Assembly (NCBI RefSeq): GCF_000697965.2
Contig: NZ_CP015880.1
Location: forward strand, 248,001-312,000
Length of the DNA stretch: 64,000 nt
Direction of reading: 5' to 3'
Source: Ensifer adhaerens
Lineage (GTDB): Bacteria; Pseudomonadota; Alphaproteobacteria; Rhizobiales; Rhizobiaceae
Numbering within the stretch: the first letter of the stretch is position 1; the number at the start of each line of letters is the position of its first letter. The notes beneath the pieces were generated by a model. That model was not told the DNA's origin. It did no database searches and worked only from the letters and a program-made list of their open reading frames with translations. Shown here in pieces: positions 53,308 through 61,493 of the stretch. The translations under genes were made by a program, and so were the position numbers.

Positions 53308-55221
53308 TCAGCGTTCGAACGACCCGATGCGCGGCGGCAATGCCGGAACGTCGATGTGATCAGGTGCCAGTCCGCGCTTGGCGCGGTCGGCCATCATTTC
53401 GTAGCCCGTTTCCAGGTGCTGGCAGAAACGCTCCGCATCGAATAGCGGCATCCGGAACCGGTTCTCGTCCAGCCTCTTTCGATAGTCGGCGATCTTGTCA
53501 CGGTTGTTGTAGAGCGCGACAGCTTCCTTGACGTAGTCCTCCGGCCCCGTGGCCACGAGTTCCGGCACGCCGATGGCGTTCAGCAGGCTCTCGCTCACGC
53601 GTGAAGCGAAGTTCGTGCCCTTGAAGGACAGCACCGGCAGGCCTGCCCAGAGCTGTTCGGATGTGGTCGTGTGGCCGTTATAGGGATAGGTGTCGAGGCC
53701 GAGATCGGCGAGCGGAACGCGGTCGACGTGGTTCTGGTAGGCGAACTTGCCGCAGATGACGATGCGCTTGGTATCGATGCCGGCGCTTTTGAACTTGGCC
53801 AGCAGATTTGTGCGTGCATCCGCCCTGTCGCACAGCACCCACAGCAGGCTTCCGGGCGTCTGGCGAAGGATGTCGATCCAGAGATTGACCGTCTGAAGCG
53901 AAATCTTGCGATTTGCGTTGAAGGAGGCAAATACGAATGCATCCTCGGGAAGGCCGACATCCTTGCGCGACATCGCCCGGGGCCGGGCGCGCTCGTAGGG
54001 ATCGTTGGGCTGGTAGGTCTCCGGCAGGCGGCAGTATTTTTCATAATAATGCGCCTTGCTGCTGTCCGGAAGCACACAAGGGTCGCCGATGATGTAGTCG
54101 AGATCGACGTTGACGGTGGTCCCAGGGAAGCCCAGCCAGCCCACCTGCACGGGCGCTGCAGCCCGGTTGAAGATGGAGACTCGGCTTTCGAGCGTATGCC
54201 CCTTCAGGTCGACGAGAATGTCGATATTTTCCTGGCGAATGACATGCGCAGCCTCGTCGTCGGAGAGGTCGCCGATCTCGACGATCCTGCCCCATCTTGC
54301 GCGTATGTCCTGGTCGCGCGCCGCAAGCGCGCTCTTGGTATGGCAGAAGAGGGTGACGTCGAAGCGCGTCTTGTCGTGCGCCATCAACACCGCCTTCAGC
54401 AGCTTCATCGTCGCATGGTCGTCCCAGAAGTCGGCGGAAACATAACCGATGCGAATGCGCTCGCCCCAGCGGTGCGGCGCGGCGCGGCGTACTTCCGTCA
54501 GGCTGCTCGGGAACGGGTTGAGCTGTGCGCCGGCAACCCGGTTGAAGCTTTCGTCGCCACACCAGGTCGCATGATAGTAGGGCGCTTCAGCTGCAAGAAT
54601 TTCGGTCTGCCCGGCTTTCAGTGCCCGTTGGATGTCGCGTTCGTGCTTCTCGACCTCGGCATAGTCGTTGGCCTCACGCGCATAGACGAGATGGGCCGAC
54701 CGCAGCGTGGTGTTCTTCGGGTTGTTGCGGAAGAGATTGGCGAGCGCGTCACGATCTTGCAGATCGTTGATTTCGGCGGTCAACAGCTTGAAGGCAAGCG
54801 CATTGTGCAGACGGTTGGTGCTCAGGGTCAGCGGCGCCTTGAAAAGCCCCAGGATTTCCTTTTCGCCGCGCTTGAGGAAGATCGAGGCGATGATGAAGGC
54901 GATCTCGGCATCTGTCTTGGCCTTCTCCAGAAGCGGCAGTCCGATGCTCAGTGCCTCGTCCTCCTGCCCGTTCGCGAAGTAGAGTTTCATGGCGTCGGTG
55001 AGGTAATCTTCCGCCCGCGAGCCGCCGGCTTCACCGGCGAGCTGGTAGGCACGGGCCGCCTCAGCCTTGAAACCGAGTTTCACGAGGACCTTCGCCAGAA
55101 GCACATAGGTCTTGGTGTCGCGGTTGATCTCCATCAGCACATTCAGCTGGTTGAGCGCGTCCGTGTACTGCCCCTTCTGGTATTGCCGGGAGGCGGTCGA
55201 AAAGATGGCTTGGGCGTTCAC
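53308..55221 (-). CDS. TPR-containing GT41 (OGT-like) glycosyltransferase in the flagellin locus
   Basis: This 637-aa protein has N-terminal helical/TPR repeats (about 1-200, YTDALNQLNVLMEINRDTKTYVLLAKVLVKLG) and a C-terminal GT41 domain like O-GlcNAc transferase: IRIGYVSADFWDDHATMKLL, APVQVGWLGFPGTTVNVDLDYIIGD, SFNANRKISLQTVNLW (Lys as in OGT) and LGLDTYPYNGHTTTSEQLWAGLPVLSFKG. Such enzymes add a sugar to Ser/Thr of proteins in the cytoplasm. It diverges from flaA, with a CtrA-type box between them, and converges on fliP. Flagellin is the obvious substrate candidate; this is inference. Confidence 0.88.
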   Translation of the reverse strand: MNAQAIFSTASRQYQKGQYTDALNQLNVLMEINRDTKTYVLLAKVLVKLGFKAEAARAYQLAGEAGGSRAEDYLTDAMKLYFANGQEDEALSIGLPLLEKAKTDAEIAFIIASIFLKRGEKEILGLFKAPLTLSTNRLHNALAFKLLTAEINDLQDRDALANLFRNNPKNTTLRSAHLVYAREANDYAEVEKHERDIQRALKAGQTEILAAEAPYYHATWCGDESFNRVAGAQLNPFPSSLTEVRRAAPHRWGERIRIGYVSADFWDDHATMKLLKAVLMAHDKTRFDVTLFCHTKSALAARDQDIRARWGRIVEIGDLSDDEAAHVIRQENIDILVDLKGHTLESRVSIFNRAAAPVQVGWLGFPGTTVNVDLDYIIGDPCVLPDSSKAHYYEKYCRLPETYQPNDPYERARPRAMSRKDVGLPEDAFVFASFNANRKISLQTVNLWIDILRQTPGSLLWVLCDRADARTNLLAKFKSAGIDTKRIVICGKFAYQNHVDRVPLADLGLDTYPYNGHTTTSEQLWAGLPVLSFKGTNFASRVSESLLNAIGVPELVATGPEDYVKEAVALYNNRDKIADYRKRLDENRFRMPLFDAERFCQHLETGYEMMADRAKRGLAPDHIDVPALPPRIGSFER

Positions 55222-55382
55222 TAAGAGCTCCGTCGAAGAGGCGCGGCGACCGGCGCCGGCTTGCTAGTCCTTGTTCGAAGCCGAGTTTACCCGGGGGAGC
55301 TTGCCTCAGGCAGGAGCGAACCACCGTCCGACACATCTTTGCTGGCGGCAGCGGGGCTGTGATCTCAGCATCCGTGGCAGCA

Positions 55383-55397
55383 TTAAAGTCTTGTTAA
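55383..55397 (+). promoter_or_regulatory. CtrA-type box upstream of flaA
   Basis: TTAA (55383-55386), seven bases, TTAA (55394-55397) followed by G. It lies about 193 bases before flaA and 160 bases from the divergent GT41 start. Confidence 0.55.
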
Positions 55398-55535
55398 GTA
55401 TAAGTTATCTCGGCCCAAGCTGCCTTGGGCATTTAATCAATTCGCAAGCTTTGCACGCGATAGTCCCTTTCACATGACGGGTTTGGTTTCTTCCGAGATA
55501 GTTGGAACCGAGTGGCATGAAGCCGATCCGCCATC

Positions 55536-55590
55536 ACCGGGAAGTCCGGTATGTCCCCTAAATCGTCTAAAGTAATCAAGGGACACTCTA
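55536..55590 (+). promoter_or_regulatory. Structured flagellin leader of flaA (SD-sequestering)
   Basis: ACCGG (55536-55540) and CCGGT (55546-55550) form a small hairpin. It is followed by TGTCCC (55552-55557), which is the exact complement of GGGACA (55580-55585) covering the Shine-Dalgarno region before ATG 55591. The same layout precedes two other flagellins. Confidence 0.6.
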
Positions 55591-56532
55591 ATGACGAGCA
55601 TCATCACCAATTCTTCCGCCATGGGCGCACTCGCCACCCTGCGTTCGATCAACTCCTCGATGGAAACCACCCAGGAGCGTATTTCGTCGGGTCTGCGCGT
55701 CGGCACCGCGGCTGACAACGCTGCTTACTGGTCGATCGCGACCACCATGCGTTCGGACAACAAGGCCCTCTCGGCTGTTCAGGACGCCCTCGGCCTCGGC
55801 GCTGCCAAGACCGACGTTGCTTCGTCGGCCATGGAAAACTCCAAGGACGTCGTCGACGAAATCAAGAAGAAGCTGGTAACCGCCAGCGAGCCGGGCGTTG
55901 ACAAGAGCAAGATCCAGAAGGAAATCAAGGAGCTGCAGAACCAGCTCGTGAGCATTGCCAAGTCGGCCTCGTTCTCCGGCGAAAACTGGGTTTACACCGA
56001 CCCGAACAACGCTGCCGGCACGAAGTCGGTCGTTGGTTCGTTCAACCGCGACGCCAAGGGCAATGTCAGCCTGACGACGCTGCAGTACGACACCAACAAG
56101 AGCTCGCTGATCGAAGTGAACGCTTCGGGTGCCAACGTCACCAACGGCACGGGCCTGCTCTCCAGCAACATCTCCTACACCGACACGACCGGTGCGACCG
56201 TATCGCTGACCTTCAGCGTTCTGTCGCTCGACATCACCAGCATGACGAACGGCGCTCTGTCGCAGGCTCTGTCGGGTGTTGACTCGGTCCTGACCCAGAT
56301 GACCGACGCTGCCGCCGACCTCGGTGCGCTCAACAGCCGTATCGATCTGCAGAAGGGCTTCGTCGAAAACCTCTCGGACTCGATCGAGAAGGGCGTTGGC
56401 CGTCTCGTCGACGCCGACATGAACGAGGAATCGACCCGCCTGAAGGCTCTGCAGACGCAGCAGCAGCTCGGCATCCAGGCACTGTCGATCGCCAACTCGA
56501 ACTCGCAGAACATCCTGTCGCTGTTCCGTTAA
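55591..56532 (+). CDS. flaA: Flagellin FlaA
   Basis: This 313-aa flagellin has N-terminal TNSSAMGALATLRSINSSMETTQERISSGLRV and the tail STRLKALQTQQQLGIQALSIANSNSQNILSLFR. It is exported through the type III system to form the filament. I count about 15 amino-acid differences from FlaB, mostly in residues 187-240. In S. meliloti FlaA is the essential main subunit. A CtrA-type box and structured leader precede it, and a terminator follows 52 bases after the stop. Confidence 0.95.
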   Translation: MTSIITNSSAMGALATLRSINSSMETTQERISSGLRVGTAADNAAYWSIATTMRSDNKALSAVQDALGLGAAKTDVASSAMENSKDVVDEIKKKLVTASEPGVDKSKIQKEIKELQNQLVSIAKSASFSGENWVYTDPNNAAGTKSVVGSFNRDAKGNVSLTTLQYDTNKSSLIEVNASGANVTNGTGLLSSNISYTDTTGATVSLTFSVLSLDITSMTNGALSQALSGVDSVLTQMTDAAADLGALNSRIDLQKGFVENLSDSIEKGVGRLVDADMNEESTRLKALQTQQQLGIQALSIANSNSQNILSLFR

Positions 56533-56583
56533 TCGACGGGTTGAAAGGGGGCGGGCCACGGTCCGCACCCGATGCAAAATACG

Positions 56584-56617
56584 AAACCGCGCTTCGCAAG
56601 AGGCGCGGTTTTTCTTT
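56584..56617 (+). terminator. Rho-independent terminator after flaA
   Basis: AAACCGCGC (56584-56592) pairs with GCGCGGTTT (56603-56611), followed by TTCTTTG. Confidence 0.85.
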
Positions 56618-56659
56618 GTCGCCAATGCACTGATAAAACTTCGAAAAGTTTCTCTGGGT

Positions 56660-56676
56660 TTTAGGGTTCGTTAACC
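56660..56676 (+). promoter_or_regulatory. Near-consensus CtrA-type box upstream of flaB
   Basis: TTTA (56660-56663), seven bases, TTAACC (56671-56676): one mismatch to TTAA-N7-TTAACC. It lies 145 bases before flaB. The spacing and position agree with the other flagellin boxes. Confidence 0.45.
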
Positions 56677-56762
56677 ACGATGGTGTTTGTTGTAACCATC
56701 GAAACGACGGGTTGACCCGAACAGATTAAAGCGTCAGCAGGCATGAGGCTGACCGTCGTTTC

Positions 56763-56821
56763 CCGGTAATCCCGGAATGTCCCTTTCCATTTCATCTTTG
56801 CCAACAAGGGGCACTCAGCCA
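56763..56821 (+). promoter_or_regulatory. Structured flagellin leader of flaB (SD-sequestering)
   Basis: CCGG (56763-56766) and CCGG (56772-56775) form the small hairpin. TGTCCCTT (56778-56785) can pair with AAGGGGCA (56806-56813), with one G-U pair, covering the Shine-Dalgarno sequence ahead of ATG 56822. Confidence 0.6.
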
Positions 56822-57763
56822 ATGACGAGCATTCTGACCAACTCTTCCGCCATGGGCGCACTCGCCACCCTGCGTTCGATCAACTCCTCGATGGAAACCA
56901 CCCAGGAGCGCATCTCCTCGGGTCTGCGCGTCGCCACCGCGGCTGACAACGCCGCTTACTGGTCGATCGCGACCACCATGCGTTCGGACAACAAGGCCCT
57001 CTCGGCCGTTCAGGACGCCCTCGGCCTCGGCGCTGCCAAGACCGACGTTGCTTCGTCGGCCATGGAAAACTCCAAGGACGTCGTCGACGAAATCAAGAAG
57101 AAGCTGGTAACCGCCAGCGAGCCGGGCGTTGACAAGAGCAAGATCCAGAAGGAAATCAAGGAGCTGCAGAACCAGCTTCTGAGCATTGCCAAGTCGGCCT
57201 CGTTCTCCGGCGAAAACTGGGTCTTCACCGACCCGAACAACGCTGCCGGCACGAAGTCGGTCGTTGGTTCGTTCAACCGCGACGCCAAGGGCAATGTCAG
57301 CCTGACGACGCTGCAGTACGACACCAACAAGAGCTCGCTGATCGAAATGAACGCTTCCGGCGCGTTCGTCACGACCGGCACGGGCCTGCTCTCCAGCAAT
57401 ATCTCCTACACCGACACGACCGGCGCGACCGTAGCGTTGACCTTCAGCGTCATGACGCTCGACATCACCAACATGACGGGCGGCGCTCTGTCGCAGGCTC
57501 TGTCGGGTGTTGACTCCATCCTGACCCAGATGACCGACGCTGCCGCTGACCTCGGTGCGCTCAACAGCCGTATCGATCTGCAGAAGGGCTTCGTCGAAAA
57601 CCTCTCGGACTCGATCGAGAAGGGCGTTGGCCGTCTCGTCGACGCTGACATGAACGAGGAATCGACCCGCCTGAAGGCTCTGCAGACGCAGCAGCAGCTC
57701 GGCATCCAGGCACTCACGATCGCTAACACCAACTCGCAGAACATCCTGTCGCTGTTCCGTTAA
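56822..57763 (+). CDS. flaB: Flagellin FlaB
   Basis: This 313-aa flagellin is almost identical to FlaA. Visible differences include I5L, G38A, NVTNG to FVTTG, and several in the segment that begins VALTFSVMTLDITNMTGG. The start ATG 56822 has AAGGGG upstream; a longer frame from 56777 would run through the leader and is rejected. It is a filament subunit. It is a separate transcription unit from flaA, with its own leader and terminator. Confidence 0.95.
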   Translation: MTSILTNSSAMGALATLRSINSSMETTQERISSGLRVATAADNAAYWSIATTMRSDNKALSAVQDALGLGAAKTDVASSAMENSKDVVDEIKKKLVTASEPGVDKSKIQKEIKELQNQLLSIAKSASFSGENWVFTDPNNAAGTKSVVGSFNRDAKGNVSLTTLQYDTNKSSLIEMNASGAFVTTGTGLLSSNISYTDTTGATVALTFSVMTLDITNMTGGALSQALSGVDSILTQMTDAAADLGALNSRIDLQKGFVENLSDSIEKGVGRLVDADMNEESTRLKALQTQQQLGIQALTIANTNSQNILSLFR

Positions 57764-57778
57764 TCGATCGACCGAACA

Positions 57779-57850
57779 TGACGGGCGATCCTCGCCCGTC
57801 ACTTCGAAAAGAAGCCGCACATCCCCCGTGGATCGTGCGGCTTTTTCGTT
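57779..57850 (+). terminator. Tandem hairpins terminating flaB
   Basis: The first stem is TGACGGGCGA (57779-57788) with TCGCCCGTCA (57792-57801). The second is AAGCCGCAC (57812-57820) with GTGCGGCTT (57835-57843), followed by TTTCGTTTT. The second has the form of a Rho-independent terminator. Confidence 0.8.
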
Positions 57851-57987
57851 TTGCGCTCCGGTATTCCATGCCCGCCAGGCGTACCGTATGCCGCCGGCAT
57901 TCGTTCCATGGGTGACGGTACGCATCTTAACGCTTCGTCCATCTTCCCTTATTTTTGTTCACCTTTGTTACCGACTTCCTAACGGCA

Positions 57988-58003
57988 TTAACCATTTGTT
58001 AAC
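57988..58003 (+). promoter_or_regulatory. CtrA-type box upstream of the third flagellin
   Basis: TTAA (57988-57991), CCATTTG, TTAAC (57999-58003) matches the consensus exactly. Weaker copies lie 20 bp upstream and 26 bp downstream, giving a tandem cluster. Confidence 0.6.
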
Positions 58004-58090
58004 TATGAGATCGTTACATATTGGTTAAGAGCGAAGGGTCGCCTCCAGGGCAAAACAGGGGCGATTCGCATGATGCCAGTCCCATCGCTG

Positions 58091-58140
58091 CCGGTAACAC
58101 TCCGGAATGTCCTTAGGAATTCATTCGGGACAGGTGACCA
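58091..58140 (+). promoter_or_regulatory. Structured leader of the third flagellin (SD-sequestering)
   Basis: CCGG (58091-58094) and CCGG (58102-58105) form the small hairpin. TGTCC (58108-58112) pairs with GGACA (58128-58132), extendable by a U-G pair, across the Shine-Dalgarno region before ATG 58141. Confidence 0.55.
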
Positions 58141-59115
58141 ATGACAAGCATCATGACCAACACCGCCGCCATGGCGGCTCTCCAGACATTGCGTTCGATC
58201 AACTCCGACATGGCGGAAGTCCAGGACCGCATCTCCTCGGGCTACCGCGTGCAGACGGCTGCCGACAACGCCGCCTATTGGTCGATCGCGACCACCATGC
58301 GCTCCGACAATGCCGCGCTCTCCACCGTTCAGGACGCCCTCGGCCTCGGCGCCGCCAAGATCGACACGGCCTATGCGGCGATGAATTCGTCGATCGAGGT
58401 CGTCAGCGCGATCAAGAGCAAGCTCGTCGCGGCGAGTGAGCCGGGCGTCGACAAGCTGAAGATCGACAAGGAAATCACCGAGCTCAAGAACCAGCTTATC
58501 TCGGCCGCCCAGTCCGCATCCTTCTCCAGCGAAAACTGGCTCTACAACGCCGCCACAGCTCCGGTCGGCACGAAGTCCGTCGTGGCCTCGTTCAACCGTG
58601 ACGCCAACGGCAATGTGTCGGTCACGACGCTCGACTTCGACACCTCGCAGTCGATGCTGATCGACAAGCAGAACGCGAGCCGAGGCATCCTGACCAGGAA
58701 CTACGACGCCTCCCAGCTCACCTCTCCGCCCGGCACGGCGGGCGCGCGCCTGTACCACCTGATCGGCGCACCGGCGACGACGCCGATCGGTACGACGGCG
58801 GAAGTCAAGCTGACCGCATCGACGACGCCTGCCGAAATGGCCGATATGATCAGCGTCGTCGAACGTATCCTCAACCAGCTGACGGACGCCGGCTCCACGC
58901 TCGGCGCCATCACCAAGCGCATCGAGTTGCAGGAGGGCTTCATCGCCAACCTGATGGATACGATCGACAAGGGCGTCGGTCGTCTCGTCGATGCCGACAT
59001 GAACGAGGAATCGACACGGCTGAAGGCGCTGCAGACGCAGCAGCAACTGGGCATCCAGGCGCTCTCGATCGCCAACACCAATTCCGAAAACATCCTGCGC
59101 CTGTTCCAGCAGTAA
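58141..59115 (+). CDS. flaC: Flagellin (third clustered copy)
   Basis: This 324-aa flagellin keeps the D0/D1 ends (MTNTAAMAALQTLRSINSDMAEVQDRISSGYRVQTAADNAAYWS; QQQLGIQALSIANTNSENILRLFQQ) but has a different centre (LDFDTSQSMLIDKQNASRGILTRNYDASQLTSPPGTAGA). In S. meliloti the cluster has flaA, flaB, flaD, flaC; only three copies lie here, so the letter is approximate. It is a minor filament subunit by analogy. Its start is preceded by GGGACAGG. Confidence 0.93.
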   Translation: MTSIMTNTAAMAALQTLRSINSDMAEVQDRISSGYRVQTAADNAAYWSIATTMRSDNAALSTVQDALGLGAAKIDTAYAAMNSSIEVVSAIKSKLVAASEPGVDKLKIDKEITELKNQLISAAQSASFSSENWLYNAATAPVGTKSVVASFNRDANGNVSVTTLDFDTSQSMLIDKQNASRGILTRNYDASQLTSPPGTAGARLYHLIGAPATTPIGTTAEVKLTASTTPAEMADMISVVERILNQLTDAGSTLGAITKRIELQEGFIANLMDTIDKGVGRLVDADMNEESTRLKALQTQQQLGIQALSIANTNSENILRLFQQ

Positions 59116-59566
59116 GGCGCAGCGGAGGACAGCGGCCGGAAGCGGCCGCCGATCCGCCAAACTGAGCCCATCACCCCGCATGCGGGTAACGGCACTTTGA
59201 GTTCTGCCACGTCGTCGGTCACGGCACCCGGTGGAAACGGTTGGACCGCGCTAATTGCCCTGGCGCGGTCCAACACATTCATTTTCGCACAAGTTTGACC
59301 GAATAGCCTTCCCTCGCAGTCCTGTCGGATGACTGCCGGCCAAAATGACCTTTGCGCCGCCGCCTGCATCAGATCGCTCCGGGAACAACCGACCCCGGAT
59401 CACGCTGATGTACGTCAAGAATGCTGGGTCTGCCGTATCCGACGGTCGGGCCCGAGGGAGACATGTCAGCAGTGCCAGGAGCAATGGAAGTCCGCGCCAG
59501 GGAGCGCCACCTCTCAAGCAGATGGGGATCGCCGCATTGCCGCAGGTCCGCTGCAGGGGGCCGGCC
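59116..59566. other. Gap between the third flagellin and the fliH-like gene
   Basis: The 451-bp region contains the terminator hairpin at 59241 and an open frame from 59345 that runs into the fliH-like gene. That extension is Arg/Ser-rich and unlike FliH, so I treat it as untranslated. No CtrA-type box is seen. Confidence 0.45.
59241..59280 (+). terminator. Terminator after the third flagellin
   Basis: TTGGACCGCGC (59241-59251) pairs perfectly with GCGCGGTCCAA (59263-59273), an 11-bp stem with an 11-base loop. CACATTCATTTT follows. Confidence 0.65.
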
Positions 59567-60220
59567 ATGAGTGCAATGCTCTCCCGTTATCTCAAGGACT
59601 TCAGCGCACCGAAAGTCGAGCTGTCGTTGATGCCTCCGAAATATTTCCCCGATCTGGATACCGACTATGCCGATGGCGAGCGCCTCGGCGCGAGACCAGC
59701 CATGCCGGAAATCGATATCGACGCCGAACGCCGGCGCGCCTTCGCCGAAGGGCGGGCCGAGGCGACCGCCGAACTCGTCTTCGAACAGGAAAAGCAGATA
59801 GCCGAACTTCAGGCGGCGCACGCGGCCGAACTCGAGGCGCTGACGCGGCGCTTCGAAGAGGAAACCGCGATCCGTCTCGCGCTGCGCATCGACGAAATGA
59901 CCGAGGGGCTTGCCGTCGCACTCGGCGATCAGGCCGCCCGCGTGCTCGCGCCCGTCATGGGCGATGCCCTCATGCAGCGCGCCGTTGCCGATATGGCGCA
60001 GATGCTGCGCCAGGGACTTGTGGCCGGCGAAGGCTGCACCATCGTCGTCAAAGGCCCGGCGTCTCTCTTCGAGGCGCTGAAGCGCCAGCTCGGAGAAGAC
60101 ATGCCGTCCTTGCGGCACGTCGAATCCGACGATGTCGATCTCGCCGTCGAGATGGATGGCACCATCCTCGTGACGCGCATGGCCGCTTGGGCCGATACAG
60201 TTCGGAAAGTTCTCGCATGA
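59567..60220 (+). CDS. fliH: FliH-like flagellar export protein
   Basis: This 217-aa protein has a coiled-coil middle ([46 protein letters not shown]) and a C-terminal domain ([38 protein letters not shown]) like FliH, the regulator that binds FliI. ATG 59567 is chosen, with AGGGGG upstream; the frame opens at 59345. It overlaps motB by 4 bases. FliH sequences diverge strongly, so the name is tentative. Confidence 0.72.
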   Translation: MSAMLSRYLKDFSAPKVELSLMPPKYFPDLDTDYADGERLGARPAMPEIDIDAERRRAFAEGRAEATAELVFEQEKQIAELQAAHAAELEALTRRFEEETAIRLALRIDEMTEGLAVALGDQAARVLAPVMGDALMQRAVADMAQMLRQGLVAGEGCTIVVKGPASLFEALKRQLGEDMPSLRHVESDDVDLAVEMDGTILVTRMAAWADTVRKVLA

Positions 60221-61488
60221 GCGACGAAAACCACCACAACGGCAAGCACGAGATCATCATCGTCAAGCGCCACAGCGGCAGCCATGATGGTCACCACGGC
60301 GGCTCCTGGAAGATCGCCTATGCCGACTTCATGACGGCGATGATGGCCTTCTTCCTCGTGATGTGGCTGATCAATGCCGCCAACGAAGAGACGAAGGCGG
60401 CGATCGCTTCCTATTTCAACCCGGTGCAATTGACCGACCAGAAGCCTGCCGAACGTGGCCTGAAGGACCCGGCCAAGGATGCGCAGGGCGAAGAAACGCA
60501 GCAACGTTCGAAGGTTGACGGCGAGCAGGAAAAGTCCGGTGGCTCGGCCAAAACCGGCGATCAGCTGACGGCGACGTCGGGCGAAGAGACGAAGTACTCC
60601 GACGCCGACTTCTTCGAAAACCCCTATTCCGTTCTTTCCGAGATTGCGCGCGAGGTCGGCCAGCAGGCCAACATCAGCGTCAAGGGCGAGGGCGGTGCGG
60701 CCCAGTCCGGCCCGGCCACCGGCGCCGATGGCGGCGAAGCCTATCGTGACCCGTTCGATCCGGACTTCTGGACCAAGCAGGTCGAAGTGAAGGACGCCGG
60801 CAACACTGCCGAAACCGTTGCTGCCCTTGCCGACAAGTCGACGGAGCCCGCAGGCGCGACGCCGGCCGTCAAGAAGTCTGAGGCGGACGCGTCGCAGGAG
60901 CCGCATGAAGCGGCCGACAAGCAGGCCGGTGACGGCAAGGACACCGATACGGGAGCTGGCAAGGACCCGGCGGACGCCGCAGCTGGCGAAAAGCCGAAGA
61001 CCGAGGTCGCCGAGGCCGACGCCAAGGAGCAGGCGGCCGAACTTCAGGCCGAGTTGAAGAAGCAGCTTGCCGGCGAGGCGGGTCAACTGGCCGAGGGACT
61101 TGTCGTGACACCCGCTGAAGGTGGCCTGATGGTGACGATCAGCGAGCGGACCGATGCGCAGATGTTTGCCATCGGCTCGGCCGTGCCGCAGAAGGAACTG
61201 GTACTGGCGATGGAAAAGATCGGCCGTCTGCTGGCTGAGCGTCAGGGTGTGGTTGCAATCCGCGGCCATACCGACGGCCGTCCCTTCAAGGATGGCACTT
61301 ATGATAACTGGCGCCTCTCCGCCGCCCGCGCCCAGAGCGCCTATTACATGCTCGTCCGCGGTGGCCTGAAGGAAGATCGCGTCAGCCAGATCAGCGGCTT
61401 CGCCGACCGGCGGCTGCAGATCCCCGGCGATCCCTACGCCCCGGGTAACCGCCGCATCGAGATCCTCTTGCAATCGGCTCCGGGTTAA
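60217..61488 (+). CDS. motB: Flagellar stator protein MotB
   Basis: This 423-aa protein has a basic N-terminus, one membrane helix with the proton-carrying Asp37 ([21 protein letters not shown]), a long charged linker (about 80-280; Glu, Lys, Ala-rich) and an OmpA-like peptidoglycan-binding domain ([10 protein letters not shown]...[20 protein letters not shown]). It anchors the stator with MotA. The start overlaps the fliH-like gene. The linker is longer than in enteric MotB, consistent with MotC binding in rhizobia. Confidence 0.94.
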   Translation: MSDENHHNGKHEIIIVKRHSGSHDGHHGGSWKIAYADFMTAMMAFFLVMWLINAANEETKAAIASYFNPVQLTDQKPAERGLKDPAKDAQGEETQQRSKVDGEQEKSGGSAKTGDQLTATSGEETKYSDADFFENPYSVLSEIAREVGQQANISVKGEGGAAQSGPATGADGGEAYRDPFDPDFWTKQVEVKDAGNTAETVAALADKSTEPAGATPAVKKSEADASQEPHEAADKQAGDGKDTDTGAGKDPADAAAGEKPKTEVAEADAKEQAAELQAELKKQLAGEAGQLAEGLVVTPAEGGLMVTISERTDAQMFAIGSAVPQKELVLAMEKIGRLLAERQGVVAIRGHTDGRPFKDGTYDNWRLSAARAQSAYYMLVRGGLKEDRVSQISGFADRRLQIPGDPYAPGNRRIEILLQSAPG

Positions 61489-61493
61489 GCGCC

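Larger units (their letters stand above)
55222..55590. other. Divergent GT41-flaA control region
   Basis: The 369-bp gap contains a CtrA-type box (55383-55397), a stem-loop near 55415-55435 (CCCAAGC/GCTTGGG-like) and the structured flaA leader at 55536-55590. No gene is seen. Confidence 0.5.
57851..58140. other. Promoter and leader region of the third flagellin
   Basis: Contains the exact CtrA-type box at 57988, weaker tandem copies at 57968 (TTAC-N7-CTAA) and 58014 (TTAC-N7-TTAA), and the structured leader at 58091-58140. No gene is seen. Confidence 0.5.

Noticed and set aside
53671..55224. 517-codon open frame antisense to the GT41 gene
   Set aside because: The leftward frame has clear GT41 motifs; the forward frame is a composition artefact.
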